Shown one piece after another: positions 34,898 through 43,941 of a DNA stretch of 64,000 nt. The notes beneath the pieces are model-generated. The model was not told the origin of the DNA. It was given only the letters and a program-made list of their open reading frames with translations, and ran no database searches. The position numbers were made by a program, and so were the translations under genes. The DNA is from Photobacterium sp. GB-56 (lineage in GTDB: Bacteria > Pseudomonadota > Gammaproteobacteria > Enterobacterales > Vibrionaceae), in the NCBI RefSeq assembly GCF_003026105.1, contig NZ_PYNW01000009.1, forward strand, positions 1 through 64,000. The letters run 5' to 3'. How positions within the stretch are numbered: the first letter of the stretch is position 1; every line of letters begins with the position of its first letter.

Positions 34898-35674
34898 TTA
34901 GTAGCCGCCTTGCGCCGCTTCTTCACCTTCACCTAGTGTGTGTAACAAATTAGCAAGTAAGCTCGATGCACCAAAACGGTAGTGACGGCTATCAGCCCAC
35001 TCTGCACCAAGAATATCATCAGCCATTGCTAGGTATTGCTGTGCATCTTCAGCAGTACGAACACCACCAGCAGGCTTAAAGCCAACAGTTTTAGCAACGC
35101 CCATATCTTTGATCACGTTAAGCATGATTTGTGCGTATTCTGGTGTTGCATTAACAGGCACTTTACCGGTTGAGGTTTTAATAAAATCAGCACCAGCTTT
35201 AATTGAGATTTCAGATGCTTGCTTAATTAGCGCTTCAGTTTTTAGCTCACCCGTTTCGATAATGACTTTAAGCAGTACGTTATCACCACATGCCGCTTTA
35301 CATTGCTTCACAAGTTCAAAGCCAACCTCTGCATTACCCGCCATAAGTGCGCGGTATGGGAATACTACGTCTACTTCGTCAGCACCGTAAGCCACTGCCG
35401 CTTTGGTTTCTGCAACAGCAATCTCGATATCATCATTACCATGTGGGAAGTTCGTTACCGTTGCAATACGTACATCTGGCGTACCTTGCTCACGTAGTTG
35501 CTTTTTCGCTACTGGGATAAAGCGAGGGTAAATACACACTGCTGCAGTATTACCAACCACTGTTTTTGCATTCTTACAAAGCTCGATCACTTTTGCGTCA
35601 GTGTCGTCGTCATTCAGTGTTGTTAAATCCATTAATTTAAGTGCACGTAGTGCAGCAGTTTTTAAATCGCTCAT
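34898..35674 (-). CDS. deoC: Deoxyribose-phosphate aldolase
   Basis: Class I aldolase splitting deoxyribose-5-phosphate into glyceraldehyde-3-phosphate and acetaldehyde. The Schiff-base Lys lies in DFIKTSTGK near residue 167, the proton-relay Lys in [11 protein letters not shown] near 201, and the Asp in DEVDVV near 102. 258 residues. Start ATG follows GGAG. It heads the deo cluster; nucleosides brought in by nupC upstream are degraded by these enzymes. Confidence 0.97.
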   Translation of the reverse strand: MSDLKTAALRALKLMDLTTLNDDDTDAKVIELCKNAKTVVGNTAAVCIYPRFIPVAKKQLREQGTPDVRIATVTNFPHGNDDIEIAVAETKAAVAYGADEVDVVFPYRALMAGNAEVGFELVKQCKAACGDNVLLKVIIETGELKTEALIKQASEISIKAGADFIKTSTGKVPVNATPEYAQIMLNVIKDMGVAKTVGFKPAGGVRTAEDAQQYLAMADDILGAEWADSRHYRFGASSLLANLLHTLGEGEEAAQGGY

Positions 35675-36207
35675 GACTATCTCCAGTCGTAATATTACAT
35701 TTAAAGCGCTTAGCTATAAGGCTCTAAATATCAGTATAAACGAAGGTAAAGCGCTAATGATTATTCATTAGGCTACCGAATGCAGTAAGAACTACTGCAA
35801 CAAATGAGCGGACTTGATTCCTTGAAGTTTTAGTAAGTGAATACTTACCAAATGACTTATCCCTATTCCCGCGCAAGAGCCGAACAACTCGCCTGCTCTT
35901 ACAAATCGCTGTATTTGTTAGGCTCAATAATAGCAAGACCGCCGTCTTAAGCCTATCAAACTTATGTTTCCACCAGTGGATAATGTGTTTACTAAAATAG
36001 AGAATCAGAAACAGTTAATGAGCACTTCTGACGTCACTATTTACTGCTGAGTCTGATACTACCTGTCTCAACACACTTATAATCTTTAGCATAAGAATAG
36101 CAGAGTGGAATATAAGAAAAGGGAACGCAATCGATTTTATGAAGTTAATTTAGAACAATAGCCATAATGTTTACTTTTCCTGTTGATAACCAAAAGTATC
36201 AGGCATA
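35675..36207. promoter_or_regulatory. Long deoC upstream region with repeated AGCGCT boxes and a LacI-type half operator
   Basis: About 530 bases without a credible gene; a 60-codon minus-strand frame (35754-35936) has no ribosome site. AAAGCGCT occurs at 35704-35711 and 35749-35756, both near the deoC start. ACGCAATCGATTTTAT (36125-36140) matches the PurR-type consensus ANGCAANCGNTTNCNT except at one position, and shares ACGCAATCG with a box upstream of nupC. Between 35768 and 35924 lies a segment with two short perfect hairpins, bracketed by TTAGGCT direct repeats. Confidence 0.4.
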
Positions 36208-36238
36208 AAAAAACGCCCCAATTTTCATTGAGGCGTTC
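36208..36238 (-). terminator. Terminator of nupC
   Basis: AACGCC-CAAT pairs with ATTG-GGCGTT (one mismatch) and is followed on the minus strand by TTTTTTT. Confidence 0.88.
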
Positions 36239-36262
36239 TTCTTTATTCAGTTATCTCTGCAA

Positions 36263-37552
36263 TTACATTGCTAAAGAGATAAACAGACCAGCAATCGTTG
36301 CAGACATTAGGTTAGATAATGTACCTGCTGCTACTGCCTTCATACCAAAGCGAGCAATCTCTGCACGGCGACTTGGAGCAAGGCCACCTAGACCACCAAG
36401 TAGGATTGCAACCGATGATAGGTTTGCGAAACCACATAGTGCGAATGAGATGATAGCTTTCGTCTTCTCAGTCATTGCAACACCTGTTTGTGCTACAACC
36501 ATACCGCCATCTGCCACGTCTTTTAAGTACGGTGCAAAGTTTAAGTAAGCCACGAATTCGTTAACAACAATCTTCTGACCAATGAATGAACCCGCCACTT
36601 GTGCTTCACCCCATGGCACACCAATTAGGTACGCAAGTGGTGCGAAAATGTAACCTAGGATAAGTTCTAGTGTCAGCTGAGGCATACCAAACCAACCACC
36701 AATGCCACCTAGCATACCGTTGATTAGTGCGATTAGACCGATGAATGCTAGTAGCATCGCACCTACGTTTAGCGCAAGCTGCATACCTGATGATGCACCT
36801 GCCGCTGCTGCGTCAATAACGTTAGCTGGTTTTTCAACGCCTTCTTCGTCGACACCGGCAATCTGCTCTACAGGCTGCTCTGTTTCTGGCTTGATGATTT
36901 TAGCAAACAATAAACCACCAGGGGCTGCCATGAATGATGCTGCAATTAGGTACTCTAGAGGAACACCCATTGATGCGTAACCTGCAAGTACACCACCAGC
37001 AACTGACGCCAAACCACCACACATTACTGCAAATAGCTCAGACTGAGTCATTTTAGGAATGAATGGACGAACAACTAGTGGCGCTTCTGTTTGACCAACA
37101 AAAATGTTTGCTGTCGCTGACATAGATTCAGCGTGAGAAGTACCCAATACTTTACGTAGACCACCACCAAGGATGTTGATAACAATTTGCATCACACCTA
37201 GGTAGTAAAGAACACTGATCAACGCGGAAAAGAAAACAATAACAGGAAGAACGCGTAGTGCGAATACGAAGCCGCCACCACCGAACACTTCAAACATTTT
37301 GTCCGATGTTAGACCGCCAAATAGGAAATTGATACCGTCATTACCATAAGCAATAACATTAGCAACTGCCTGAGACATGCCATATAGCACATCACGACCA
37401 ACTGGTACATAAAGAACGAATGCACCTAATAAAAATTGGATAGCGAACGCGCCTCCAACAGTACGTAGATTAATTGCTTTACGGTTGTCTGATAGTAGTA
37501 CCGCAATAAGTAGCAGTACAACCATCCCAACCAGGCTCATAAACATGCTCAT
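36263..37552 (-). CDS. nupC: Concentrative nucleoside transporter NupC family
   Basis: Inner-membrane symporter bringing nucleosides into the cell with a cation. A 429-residue protein with about ten hydrophobic segments and the CNT-family signatures [14 protein letters not shown] near residue 150 and [20 protein letters not shown] near 370. The cytoplasmic loop around 225 ([20 protein letters not shown]) is acidic and variable. It lies upstream of the deo cluster in the same orientation, and it supplies the substrates of DeoA, DeoB, DeoC and DeoD. Regulatory boxes typical of nucleoside-uptake genes precede it. Confidence 0.94.
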   Translation of the reverse strand: MSMFMSLVGMVVLLLIAVLLSDNRKAINLRTVGGAFAIQFLLGAFVLYVPVGRDVLYGMSQAVANVIAYGNDGINFLFGGLTSDKMFEVFGGGGFVFALRVLPVIVFFSALISVLYYLGVMQIVINILGGGLRKVLGTSHAESMSATANIFVGQTEAPLVVRPFIPKMTQSELFAVMCGGLASVAGGVLAGYASMGVPLEYLIAASFMAAPGGLLFAKIIKPETEQPVEQIAGVDEEGVEKPANVIDAAAAGASSGMQLALNVGAMLLAFIGLIALINGMLGGIGGWFGMPQLTLELILGYIFAPLAYLIGVPWGEAQVAGSFIGQKIVVNEFVAYLNFAPYLKDVADGGMVVAQTGVAMTEKTKAIISFALCGFANLSSVAILLGGLGGLAPSRRAEIARFGMKAVAAGTLSNLMSATIAGLFISLAM

Positions 37553-37773
37553 GGTTTATGTATATCCTATTAAGTTAAGTTTGGCGTCTCGACAATTCGG
37601 CTCTATTAAGAGTCGGGCGCATTATACCCATCGATGCGCGGACAAAGTAATGCTAAGTTCACAATTTTGATGCCACAATCATGAAAGAGTTAATCGATAC
37701 GTGAACACCATCACAAAAAGTTCACCCATGAAACGCAAACGTTTTACGCAATCGTTTACCTTTTGCACCAAGA
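37553..37773 (-). promoter_or_regulatory. nupC promoter with tandem CRP-like sites and PurR/CytR-type operators
   Basis: On the minus strand TATAAT (37626-37621) is a perfect -10, putting the start near 37614. A CRP site CGTGA-N6-TCACA (37700-37715) is centred at about -93.5. A half-perfect one (TCACA at 37659-37663) is centred at about -41.5, 52 bases away. This matches the tandem CRP spacing of CytR-regulated promoters such as deoP2. Farther upstream two LacI-family boxes overlap: ACGCAAACGTTTTACG (37733-37748) and ACGCAATCGTTTACCT (37746-37761). The second fits the PurR consensus at every defined position. Confidence 0.6.
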
Positions 37774-38556
37774 TCACGATGGGATTTTGAAAAGTTCATG
37801 TGCCGTTAAGGTTGTCGCTTCAGTGACAGACTCGATACTTATCCCTTTAAGAGACGCAACAGTATTCATTACATAAGCGATTCTTTCCGGTCTGTTCGGC
37901 TGACCTTGGAAACCACAGACGGGCATATCTGGCGCATCGGTTTCTAACACAATCTCAGAGAGAGGTAATTTCGCGATAGTCTCTCGCGTTTTTTTCGCAC
38001 GCTCATAGGTGATAGTACCGCCAACACCAATTTTTAAGCCTAGATCTATTAATTGAACTGCTTGCTGATAACTGCCACTAAACCCATGATAGACCCCACC
38101 TTGAGATGGCGTATCTGCTCTTATGGCTCGCACTAATTCAGGAAAGGCTTTGCGGCAATGCAAAATAATTGGCAGTCGATAGATATTCGCTAACTGTAAT
38201 TGTGCTTGTAACCATGTTTGTTGTAATTCTCTATCAAGGGTTTCAATGGCAAAATCTAATCCACATTCACCTACGGCAACACATTTTGAATATGGTTGTT
38301 GAAGTGCTTCCTTCAACTCAAAATGTAAACGCTGACAAACATCACTCGTATGCTCAGCACTAAAGAAAGGATGAATACCTAAACCGTAATAAAGTGCGGG
38401 ATAGCGCTGACATAACAGCTGTACTTTAGCCCAATTCGATTGCCCTACCGTTGGGATCACTATCTGGTTCACCCCTCCCTCTTGCGCCAATGCCAATGCT
38501 CGCTTTGGGTCATCATTAAAGGGGGGGAAATCAAAATGGCAGTGGGTATCTATCAT
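37774..38556 (-). CDS. yjjV: TatD-family metal-dependent hydrolase YjjV
   Basis: A 260-residue TIM-barrel hydrolase of the TatD group: DTHCHFDF at the N-terminus (metal His pair), GECGLDFA near residue 95, LHCRKAF near 135, HGFSG near 157, and ETDAPDMP near 205. Family members are metal-dependent nucleases; the substrate of YjjV itself is not established. Divergent from prfC. In Escherichia coli yjjV lies between prfC and the deo cluster as here. Confidence 0.88.
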   Translation of the reverse strand: MIDTHCHFDFPPFNDDPKRALALAQEGGVNQIVIPTVGQSNWAKVQLLCQRYPALYYGLGIHPFFSAEHTSDVCQRLHFELKEALQQPYSKCVAVGECGLDFAIETLDRELQQTWLQAQLQLANIYRLPIILHCRKAFPELVRAIRADTPSQGGVYHGFSGSYQQAVQLIDLGLKIGVGGTITYERAKKTRETIAKLPLSEIVLETDAPDMPVCGFQGQPNRPERIAYVMNTVASLKGISIESVTEATTLTAHELFKIPS

Positions 38557-38772
38557 AAATATTCCTGTAGTAACTAATACGTAAATAGTGATGATTCAAT
38601 ATAATCTTAATATTATTTCTAACTACCCTTAATGATTCTTATACACCTAGATTGAGTCTCGCGCTAAAATCAGCGACAATAAGCAGTAACTCACTCCATT
38701 CATTCTGTTCTGTTGCTTTGCTTGATGTAATACGGCAGCAACGGAGTACTTTTATTAAAAAAGAACACGCTA

Positions 38773-40362
38773 ATGTCGCAAACTCAGTTTCAGGGCGAAG
38801 TATCAAAACGTCGTACTTTCGCTATCATCTCTCACCCCGATGCGGGTAAGACCACCATTACTGAAAAAGTACTGTTATTCGGAAACGCTATCCAAAAAGC
38901 CGGTACAGTAAAAGGCCGTGGTTCAAACCAACACGCCAAATCAGACTGGATGGAGATGGAAAAAGAACGTGGTATCTCGGTAACTACATCTGTAATGCAG
39001 TTCCCATATAACGAGTGCCTAGTAAACCTTCTTGATACTCCAGGACACGAAGACTTCTCTGAAGATACTTACCGTACCCTAACCGCTGTTGACTCATGTT
39101 TAATGGTTATCGATGCGGCAAAAGGTGTCGAGGATCGTACTCGTAAGTTAATGGAAGTGACGCGTCTACGTGATACACCGATTGTTACTTTCATGAACAA
39201 ATTGGACCGTGATATTCGTGATCCAATGGAGCTTCTTGATGAAGTAGAAAATGAATTAGGTATGGCTTGTGCCCCTATTTCATGGCCTATCGGTTGTGGT
39301 AAAGAATTCAAAGGTGTTTACCATATCCACCGTGATGAAACGATCTTATACAGCACAGGTCAAGGCCACACAATTCAAGAGCAACGCATCATTAAAGGAT
39401 TGGAAAATTCTGATCTTGATGAAGCTGTTGGTACAGAGCTTGCGGAACAACTTCGTGAAGAGCTAGAGCTTGTAATGGGCGCATCAAATGAATTTGATGA
39501 AGAGCTATTTTTAGCTGGTGAACTAACACCAGTATTTTTCGGTACCGCACTGGGTAACTTTGGTGTTGATCACATGCTTGATGGCTTAACGGCATGGGCA
39601 CCTGCACCACTTTCTCGCCAAGCGAATGAGCGTGAAGTTGAAGCAACAGAAGAGAAGTTTTCTGGCTTCGTATTTAAGATCCAAGCAAACATGGATCCTA
39701 AACACCGTGACCGTATTGCCTTTATGCGTATTGTATCGGGTACTTACACCCAAGGTATGAAGATGAACCATGTTCGTACTGGCAAAAATGTAAGTATTTC
39801 TGATGCGGTAACATTTATGGCAGGTGATCGTTCTCGCGCAGAAACGGCTTATGCTGGTGATATTATCGGCCTACATAACCACGGTACGATTCAAATTGGT
39901 GATACCTTCACTCAAGGTGAAAGCCTGAAGTTCGCAGGTATTCCTAACTTCGCACCAGAATTATTCCGTCGTATTCGTCTTAAAGATCCACTAAAGCAAA
40001 AGCAGCTATTAAAAGGTCTGGTACAGCTTTCAGAAGAAGGTGCGGTACAGGTATTCCGCCCACTGCAAAACAACGATTTGATCGTTGGTGCGGTTGGTGT
40101 ACTTCAGTTTGATGTGGTTGTTGCCCGTCTTAAAGCGGAATATAACGTTGAAGCAATCTATGAAGGCGTTAATGTAGCAACTGCGCGTTGGGTTGAGTGT
40201 AATGACGTGAAAAAACTCGAAGAGTTTAAGCGTAAGAACCAATCTAACCTTGCTCTAGATGGTGGCGATAATCTCTCTTATATCGCCCCAACGATGGTTA
40301 ACTTAAACCTTGCAAAAGAGCGTTTCCCTGAAGTTGATTTCCGTGCAACTCGTGAGCACTAA
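38773..40362 (+). CDS. prfC: Peptide chain release factor 3
   Basis: GTPase that removes RF1/RF2 from the ribosome after peptide release. G1 is HPDAGKTT near residue 20, G2 RGISVTTS, G3 DTPGHEDF, G4 NKLDRD, with an RF3-specific domain II/III after it. 529 residues, identical in length to the Escherichia coli protein. Codon bias is high. It is monocistronic with its own terminator. Confidence 0.97.
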   Translation: MSQTQFQGEVSKRRTFAIISHPDAGKTTITEKVLLFGNAIQKAGTVKGRGSNQHAKSDWMEMEKERGISVTTSVMQFPYNECLVNLLDTPGHEDFSEDTYRTLTAVDSCLMVIDAAKGVEDRTRKLMEVTRLRDTPIVTFMNKLDRDIRDPMELLDEVENELGMACAPISWPIGCGKEFKGVYHIHRDETILYSTGQGHTIQEQRIIKGLENSDLDEAVGTELAEQLREELELVMGASNEFDEELFLAGELTPVFFGTALGNFGVDHMLDGLTAWAPAPLSRQANEREVEATEEKFSGFVFKIQANMDPKHRDRIAFMRIVSGTYTQGMKMNHVRTGKNVSISDAVTFMAGDRSRAETAYAGDIIGLHNHGTIQIGDTFTQGESLKFAGIPNFAPELFRRIRLKDPLKQKQLLKGLVQLSEEGAVQVFRPLQNNDLIVGAVGVLQFDVVVARLKAEYNVEAIYEGVNVATARWVECNDVKKLEEFKRKNQSNLALDGGDNLSYIAPTMVNLNLAKERFPEVDFRATREH

Positions 40363-40382
40363 TCACCTCAGCTAGATAGAAC

Positions 40383-40411
40383 AAAGCCGAGCATCACGCT
40401 CGGCTTTTTTA
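40383..40411 (+). terminator. Terminator of prfC
   Basis: AAGCCGAGC and GCTCGGCTT form a 9-bp stem with loop ATCAC-like bases and a T6 tail. Confidence 0.9.
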
Positions 40412-40436
40412 TATCACTTACTCACTGATTATTGGC

Positions 40437-40892
40437 CTAGCCAAAAGGCATAAACATATACGCCATGATCAAGGCATCTTCACGCCCATTTTCCGTTGGG
40501 TAGTAATCAATACGGCGGTTAGTTTCATTAAAGCCAGTTGCTTCATAAAGTTTATACGCACCGGTATTACTCTCTCGGACTTCTAACCAAATCTCTTCCG
40601 CTTGCTTGGCTTCTAACGCATCAATAAAACCATTGAGTAACACTTTGCCATATCCCTTTCGTTGATGAGCAGGATCAATAGCAATATTTAACAGTGTTCC
40701 TTCACCCGCGACTAATTGACCAAAGCAGTACCCTACTACCTGATCATCAACGACTAACACATAGTTTGCTGCAATACGATTTGGCTCTTTACGGATCATC
40801 GACTCTGCCCATGGAAAAGCATGAGCCGCTTGTTCAATACGCCAAACATCATCAACATGCTGGGTGTCTAATGGAATAATTTTATACGTCAT
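40437..40892 (-). CDS. rimI: Ribosomal protein S18 alanine N-acetyltransferase
   Basis: GNAT enzyme that acetylates the N-terminal alanine of ribosomal protein S18. The acetyl-CoA motif is LLNIAIDPAHQRKGYGKVLL near residue 70, followed by WLEVRESNTGAYKLYEATGF. Start ATG 40892 (MTYKIIPLD) gives 151 residues and overlaps the end of holD by 11 bases, an operon arrangement conserved in Gammaproteobacteria. A longer in-frame start at 40937 lies inside holD and is not supported. Confidence 0.93.
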   Translation of the reverse strand: MTYKIIPLDTQHVDDVWRIEQAAHAFPWAESMIRKEPNRIAANYVLVVDDQVVGYCFGQLVAGEGTLLNIAIDPAHQRKGYGKVLLNGFIDALEAKQAEEIWLEVRESNTGAYKLYEATGFNETNRRIDYYPTENGREDALIMAYMFMPFG

Positions 40893-41283
40893 AACTACAG
40901 ATCTGTTGCCATAATGCTTTCTTCGATGAAGGATCATTATGCATTAAGTGTAAAGATACGGAATTTAATACCTGACAGCCTGTCGGGTGAGCCCCTTGGC
41001 AACCAGCAAACCAACACCATGTTAAATAATGCTCACCGACTTGTTCAACGGCTTCAAGCGGTAAACATAATGCTTGTTCTGGCGTTAGTTTCATACTGCT
41101 CAGGATCCGTCCGAAGAGCCAAGCATCATGCTCATTAAGCTCATCATTGGTTATCAGTAGTAACTTGCAATGTTCAGGTAGATCGATAACAGGGATCTCT
41201 TGATTGGGAAATATTTCAGGCTTTCTAACCTGCCAATAAGTGAGTCCCATTTCTTGTAGAACCTGAATATCACGTTGTTTCAT
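40882..41283 (-). CDS. holD: DNA polymerase III psi subunit
   Basis: Clamp-loader accessory subunit linking the gamma complex (through chi) to SSB-coated DNA. A 133-residue protein with the psi-like N-terminus MKQRDIQVLQEMGLTYWQVRKPE, then RPEIF-like and LL(L)ITND segments and the conserved WQQIC tail. I chose ATG 41283, preceded by AGGTGTGGA. A longer in-frame start at 41343 would overlap the strong ribosome site of the divergent small ORF. Confidence 0.88.
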   Translation of the reverse strand: MKQRDIQVLQEMGLTYWQVRKPEIFPNQEIPVIDLPEHCKLLLITNDELNEHDAWLFGRILSSMKLTPEQALCLPLEAVEQVGEHYLTWCWFAGCQGAHPTGCQVLNSVSLHLMHNDPSSKKALWQQICSYDV

Positions 41284-41342
41284 TCCACACCTGCTATCTT
41301 TTCTATCAATCACAGCATGTCTTGAGCACGCTATGAGGAGCA

Positions 41343-41408
41343 ATGAGCGCAGATCCTACCAAATTACGTATCGGTTGTACTCATAAAGCTTACTCAAAAC
41401 AGAGATAA
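41343..41408 (+). pseudogene. 21-codon ORF with strong ribosome site, possible rsmC remnant
   Basis: ATG 41343 follows GAGGAG by 2 bases and reads MSADPTKLRIGCTHKAYSKQ plus R, then TAA. In Escherichia coli the gene opposite holD is rsmC (16S rRNA m2G1207 methyltransferase), whose product begins MSA. Position, orientation, ribosome site and first residues all fit the start of rsmC, while the body of about 330 residues is absent. I infer a deleted rsmC, or less likely a genuine micropeptide. The ORF sits where two otherwise conserved gene blocks meet. Confidence 0.45.
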
Positions 41409-41410
41409 AA

Positions 41411-41435
41411 AAATACCAGCTCTAGGCCGGTATTT
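41411..41435 (-). terminator. Terminator of the glycerol-dehydrogenase-like gene
   Basis: AAATACC pairs with GGTATTT, with an inner GC pair region; on the minus strand it is followed by a TTTTTTT run. It lies just past the gene's stop. Confidence 0.7.
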
Positions 41436-41453
41436 CTCTCACATAAAATCAAC

Positions 41454-42551
41454 TTAGTCGTGATAACGTTGTGCTAATTCATTGGCTGCAATCACCGCTT
41501 GGTACACTTGCTCCGCACTCACAGCAACAGGCATATTACTCATTGAGCCGCTTGGTGAACAGGCAAGATCAACAATCTGACGCCAATCATCTTCAACCCA
41601 TTCATTAATACCAAAATCAGCCAATGTCAGTGGTAACCCTGCCATTTTTATCACGTAAATTACATTCTCTATTTCTTCAATATCGGCTTCCTCTAGTACT
41701 AATTGTACTAATAAACCAAATGCTACTTTTTCACCATGTTGAATATAATTAAACTTCTCAAGTGATGACATGCCATTACAAATCGCATGTGCACACGCAA
41801 TGCCGCCTGATTCTGCCGCCACACCGCTTAAATACACAATGGCTTCTACCATTTCTTCTAAAGCCGGTGTAACTTCCTGACGGCGAACAGCTTCCATCGC
41901 CATTTCAACGTTATCGACAATCAACTCATAACACATAAGAGCCATACCGAGTCCGGTACGTGACACACGTTTTTGTACTAGATTAAGTCCAGCAGCGTAA
42001 CAACAAGCACGCGTTTCAAAAAAGGTTGCTATCGCATCACCAATACCCGCGGCAAAATATTTTTCCGGCGCTTGAGCAATAATACGAGTATCTGCTAATA
42101 CCACATCAGGGTTTTGCGGCAATAACAAATAACGATCAAATTCACCGCTCTCTTTATAAATAACAGACACCGCGGTACAAGGTGCATCACTTGAGGCTAT
42201 TGTTGGGAAGATCACCACTGATGCATTGCTATAATGCGCAACGGCTTTCGCCACATCCATGGTTTTACCACCACCAATACCAACAACAACATTTGAATTT
42301 TGTGTTATGGCTATCTTACGTAAACGTTCAATTTCATTATCAGTACATTCATACTGAAATTTCTCGCAATATGCCTTGATCCCCGCGAGTTCTAAACAAG
42401 GCAACGCTTCTTGTTGAACACGATCTAAAATGAAATCATCACAAATCAATAAGGCATTATTGCCAAAGTCTTTTATAAAAACATCAAGTTGAGAAAGTAA
42501 ATCTTGACCAATAATGAATTTTTTTGGCGATGTGATGCTGCGAGGGATCAT
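41454..42551 (-). CDS. gldA: Glycerol dehydrogenase-like iron/zinc alcohol dehydrogenase
   Basis: NAD-dependent oxidation of glycerol to dihydroxyacetone, in the cytoplasm, is the family reaction. Nucleotide-binding GIGGGKTMDVAKAVA is near residue 93 and PTIASSDAPCTAVSVIY near 117. Metal ligands are the Asp of GIGDAIATFFE (near 168), the His of CAHAICNG (near 251) and the His of IQHGEKVAFG (near 268). 365 residues, matching GldA. It is alone, between the two conserved blocks. The substrate is inferred from family and could be another polyol. Confidence 0.88.
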   Translation of the reverse strand: MIPRSITSPKKFIIGQDLLSQLDVFIKDFGNNALLICDDFILDRVQQEALPCLELAGIKAYCEKFQYECTDNEIERLRKIAITQNSNVVVGIGGGKTMDVAKAVAHYSNASVVIFPTIASSDAPCTAVSVIYKESGEFDRYLLLPQNPDVVLADTRIIAQAPEKYFAAGIGDAIATFFETRACCYAAGLNLVQKRVSRTGLGMALMCYELIVDNVEMAMEAVRRQEVTPALEEMVEAIVYLSGVAAESGGIACAHAICNGMSSLEKFNYIQHGEKVAFGLLVQLVLEEADIEEIENVIYVIKMAGLPLTLADFGINEWVEDDWRQIVDLACSPSGSMSNMPVAVSAEQVYQAVIAANELAQRYHD

Positions 42552-42664
42552 CGGTGACAGTCCTAATTATATTTATATAAATAACAAACTATCACGATGT
42601 AGTAATTAGCTATATGTAGAAATTAGATATCTTACTTCTCAATACTAATGATTTTTCAATATAA

Positions 42665-42692
42665 AAAGCACAGCGTAGTATCGCTGTGCTTT
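42665..42692 (-). terminator. Terminator of the yhbS-ubiT transcription unit
   Basis: AAAGCACAGCG pairs perfectly with CGCTGTGCTTT around a 6-base loop, with a T-rich tail on the minus strand. Confidence 0.85.
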
Positions 42693-42738
42693 CATTGTCA
42701 GACATTAAAGCATTAATCAATAAATACGTACGATGTAT

Positions 42739-43242
42739 TTATTGTGCGTTGAATTCGTTACAGTATTCAACTTTACCTTGATATTGTGCGACGGATTCAG
42801 GAAAAACTTCATAAACCATAAACGTATTTTCTGTATCAGGCAAAGTAGCAGTAAGCTGATGATCAACAGCTTTTGTAAAACCCGCTTTTTCATAATATTC
42901 AGAATTTCCCACCGCCACTATAACGGGATAATCAAAATCAGCGAGTACACTTTTTGCTTCTTCAAGCAACGTCAAACCAATTCCCTGATTTTGGTAATCA
43001 TCACGAACCGCTAAAGGCGCTAGGCCTTGCCAATTGGTGTCAACACCATCAACCGTTACAGGGCTAAAAAAGGCATAACCCACCACTTCACCTTCATCAT
43101 TACACGCCACCAGCGATAGGGTTCGATTTCCATTTTCGCGTAACGCCATAACAAGTTTAGCTTCAGCATCAGTGGGAAATACGGCTTTTAATAGCGTATC
43201 AATCGTTAAGATATCAGCGGGAGCTTCGGATCTAATGAGCAT
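42739..43242 (-). CDS. yhbS: GNAT N-acetyltransferase YhbS
   Basis: A 167-residue acetyltransferase: the acetyl-CoA motif is LAPLAVRDDYQNQGIGLTLL near residues 75-94, followed by YYEKAGF near 122. It overlaps the end of ubiT by 11 bases, the same yhbT-yhbS operon as in Escherichia coli. The acceptor is unknown. Linkage to ubiT suggests, but does not show, a connection with ubiquinone synthesis. Confidence 0.85.
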   Translation of the reverse strand: MLIRSEAPADILTIDTLLKAVFPTDAEAKLVMALRENGNRTLSLVACNDEGEVVGYAFFSPVTVDGVDTNWQGLAPLAVRDDYQNQGIGLTLLEEAKSVLADFDYPVIVAVGNSEYYEKAGFTKAVDHQLTATLPDTENTFMVYEVFPESVAQYQGKVEYCNEFNAQ

Positions 43243-43753
43243 TTAAGGCCTCTTGGGCAGCACTGCGATCATGCATACCTTGATGAATGAAATCGGCAGA
43301 TTGCTGCAAAATAAATTTCACAGGAGCAGGTAAAGAATCAAGATCGATACTATCCATCAAGTTTTTAACTTCTAGCCCTAACTCAGTATCCCCTTCAATT
43401 CGAAGACGACGTTGGAAGAACAGTGTATCAGGATCTTCTTTCCGTGCAGCAATAAGTACTAAATCATTACACTCACCACTGAAACTCACATCTTCTTGTT
43501 CACAAGATTCCGCTACAACTAACTTTTCATTTTCGTAACTTATAAACCACTGTAAGCCTAAATCACGCACTTCAACTTTAAGCCAACGATCTTCTAAAAA
43601 CTCAAAATCACCATCCTCTAGTGCCTCTTTGAAAACCATAGCTAAGCCATCCAACATCACTTTTTTCTGAAGCGAAAAAGGTGTCAGTTTGGCCGGTACA
43701 CGCAGTAATGAAGGACCATGTTGAACGAGTTGTTTTCGAAGTTGAGCAATCAC
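43232..43753 (-). CDS. ubiT: UbiT, SCP2-domain accessory factor of anaerobic ubiquinone synthesis
   Basis: A 173-residue protein with an SCP2 sterol-carrier-like lipid-binding fold (VEVRDLGLQWFISYENEKL, CNDLVLIAARKEDPDTLFFQRRLRIEGDTELGLEVKN, shown only in parts). This is the UbiT (YhbT) pattern. UbiT is needed with UbiU and UbiV for oxygen-independent ubiquinone synthesis, probably by holding the lipid intermediate. It heads an operon with yhbS and is divergent from a c-di-GMP gene that separates it from ubiU-ubiV. Confidence 0.9.
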   Translation of the reverse strand: MIAQLRKQLVQHGPSLLRVPAKLTPFSLQKKVMLDGLAMVFKEALEDGDFEFLEDRWLKVEVRDLGLQWFISYENEKLVVAESCEQEDVSFSGECNDLVLIAARKEDPDTLFFQRRLRIEGDTELGLEVKNLMDSIDLDSLPAPVKFILQQSADFIHQGMHDRSAAQEALNAH

Positions 43754-43941
43754 TATGATTTATTCCTGTTTAAAATCGCACTTAGTCTTCGATTGTATGG
43801 CAAGAACGCTATTTCGTTTTATGCCTTGAGTCAAAAAAAATGCTTCTGTTTCAGCAAAGTTGATAATAATTTTCGCTATGTTGTACATATTCGAGTTAGA
43901 GTACATAGATAAATGAAAATACGATTGCCTACTATTCAGCA

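Noticed and set aside
35754..35936. 60-codon minus-strand ORF upstream of deoC
   Set aside because: No ribosome site, unusual composition, and it overlaps the hairpin-containing segment; treated as non-coding.
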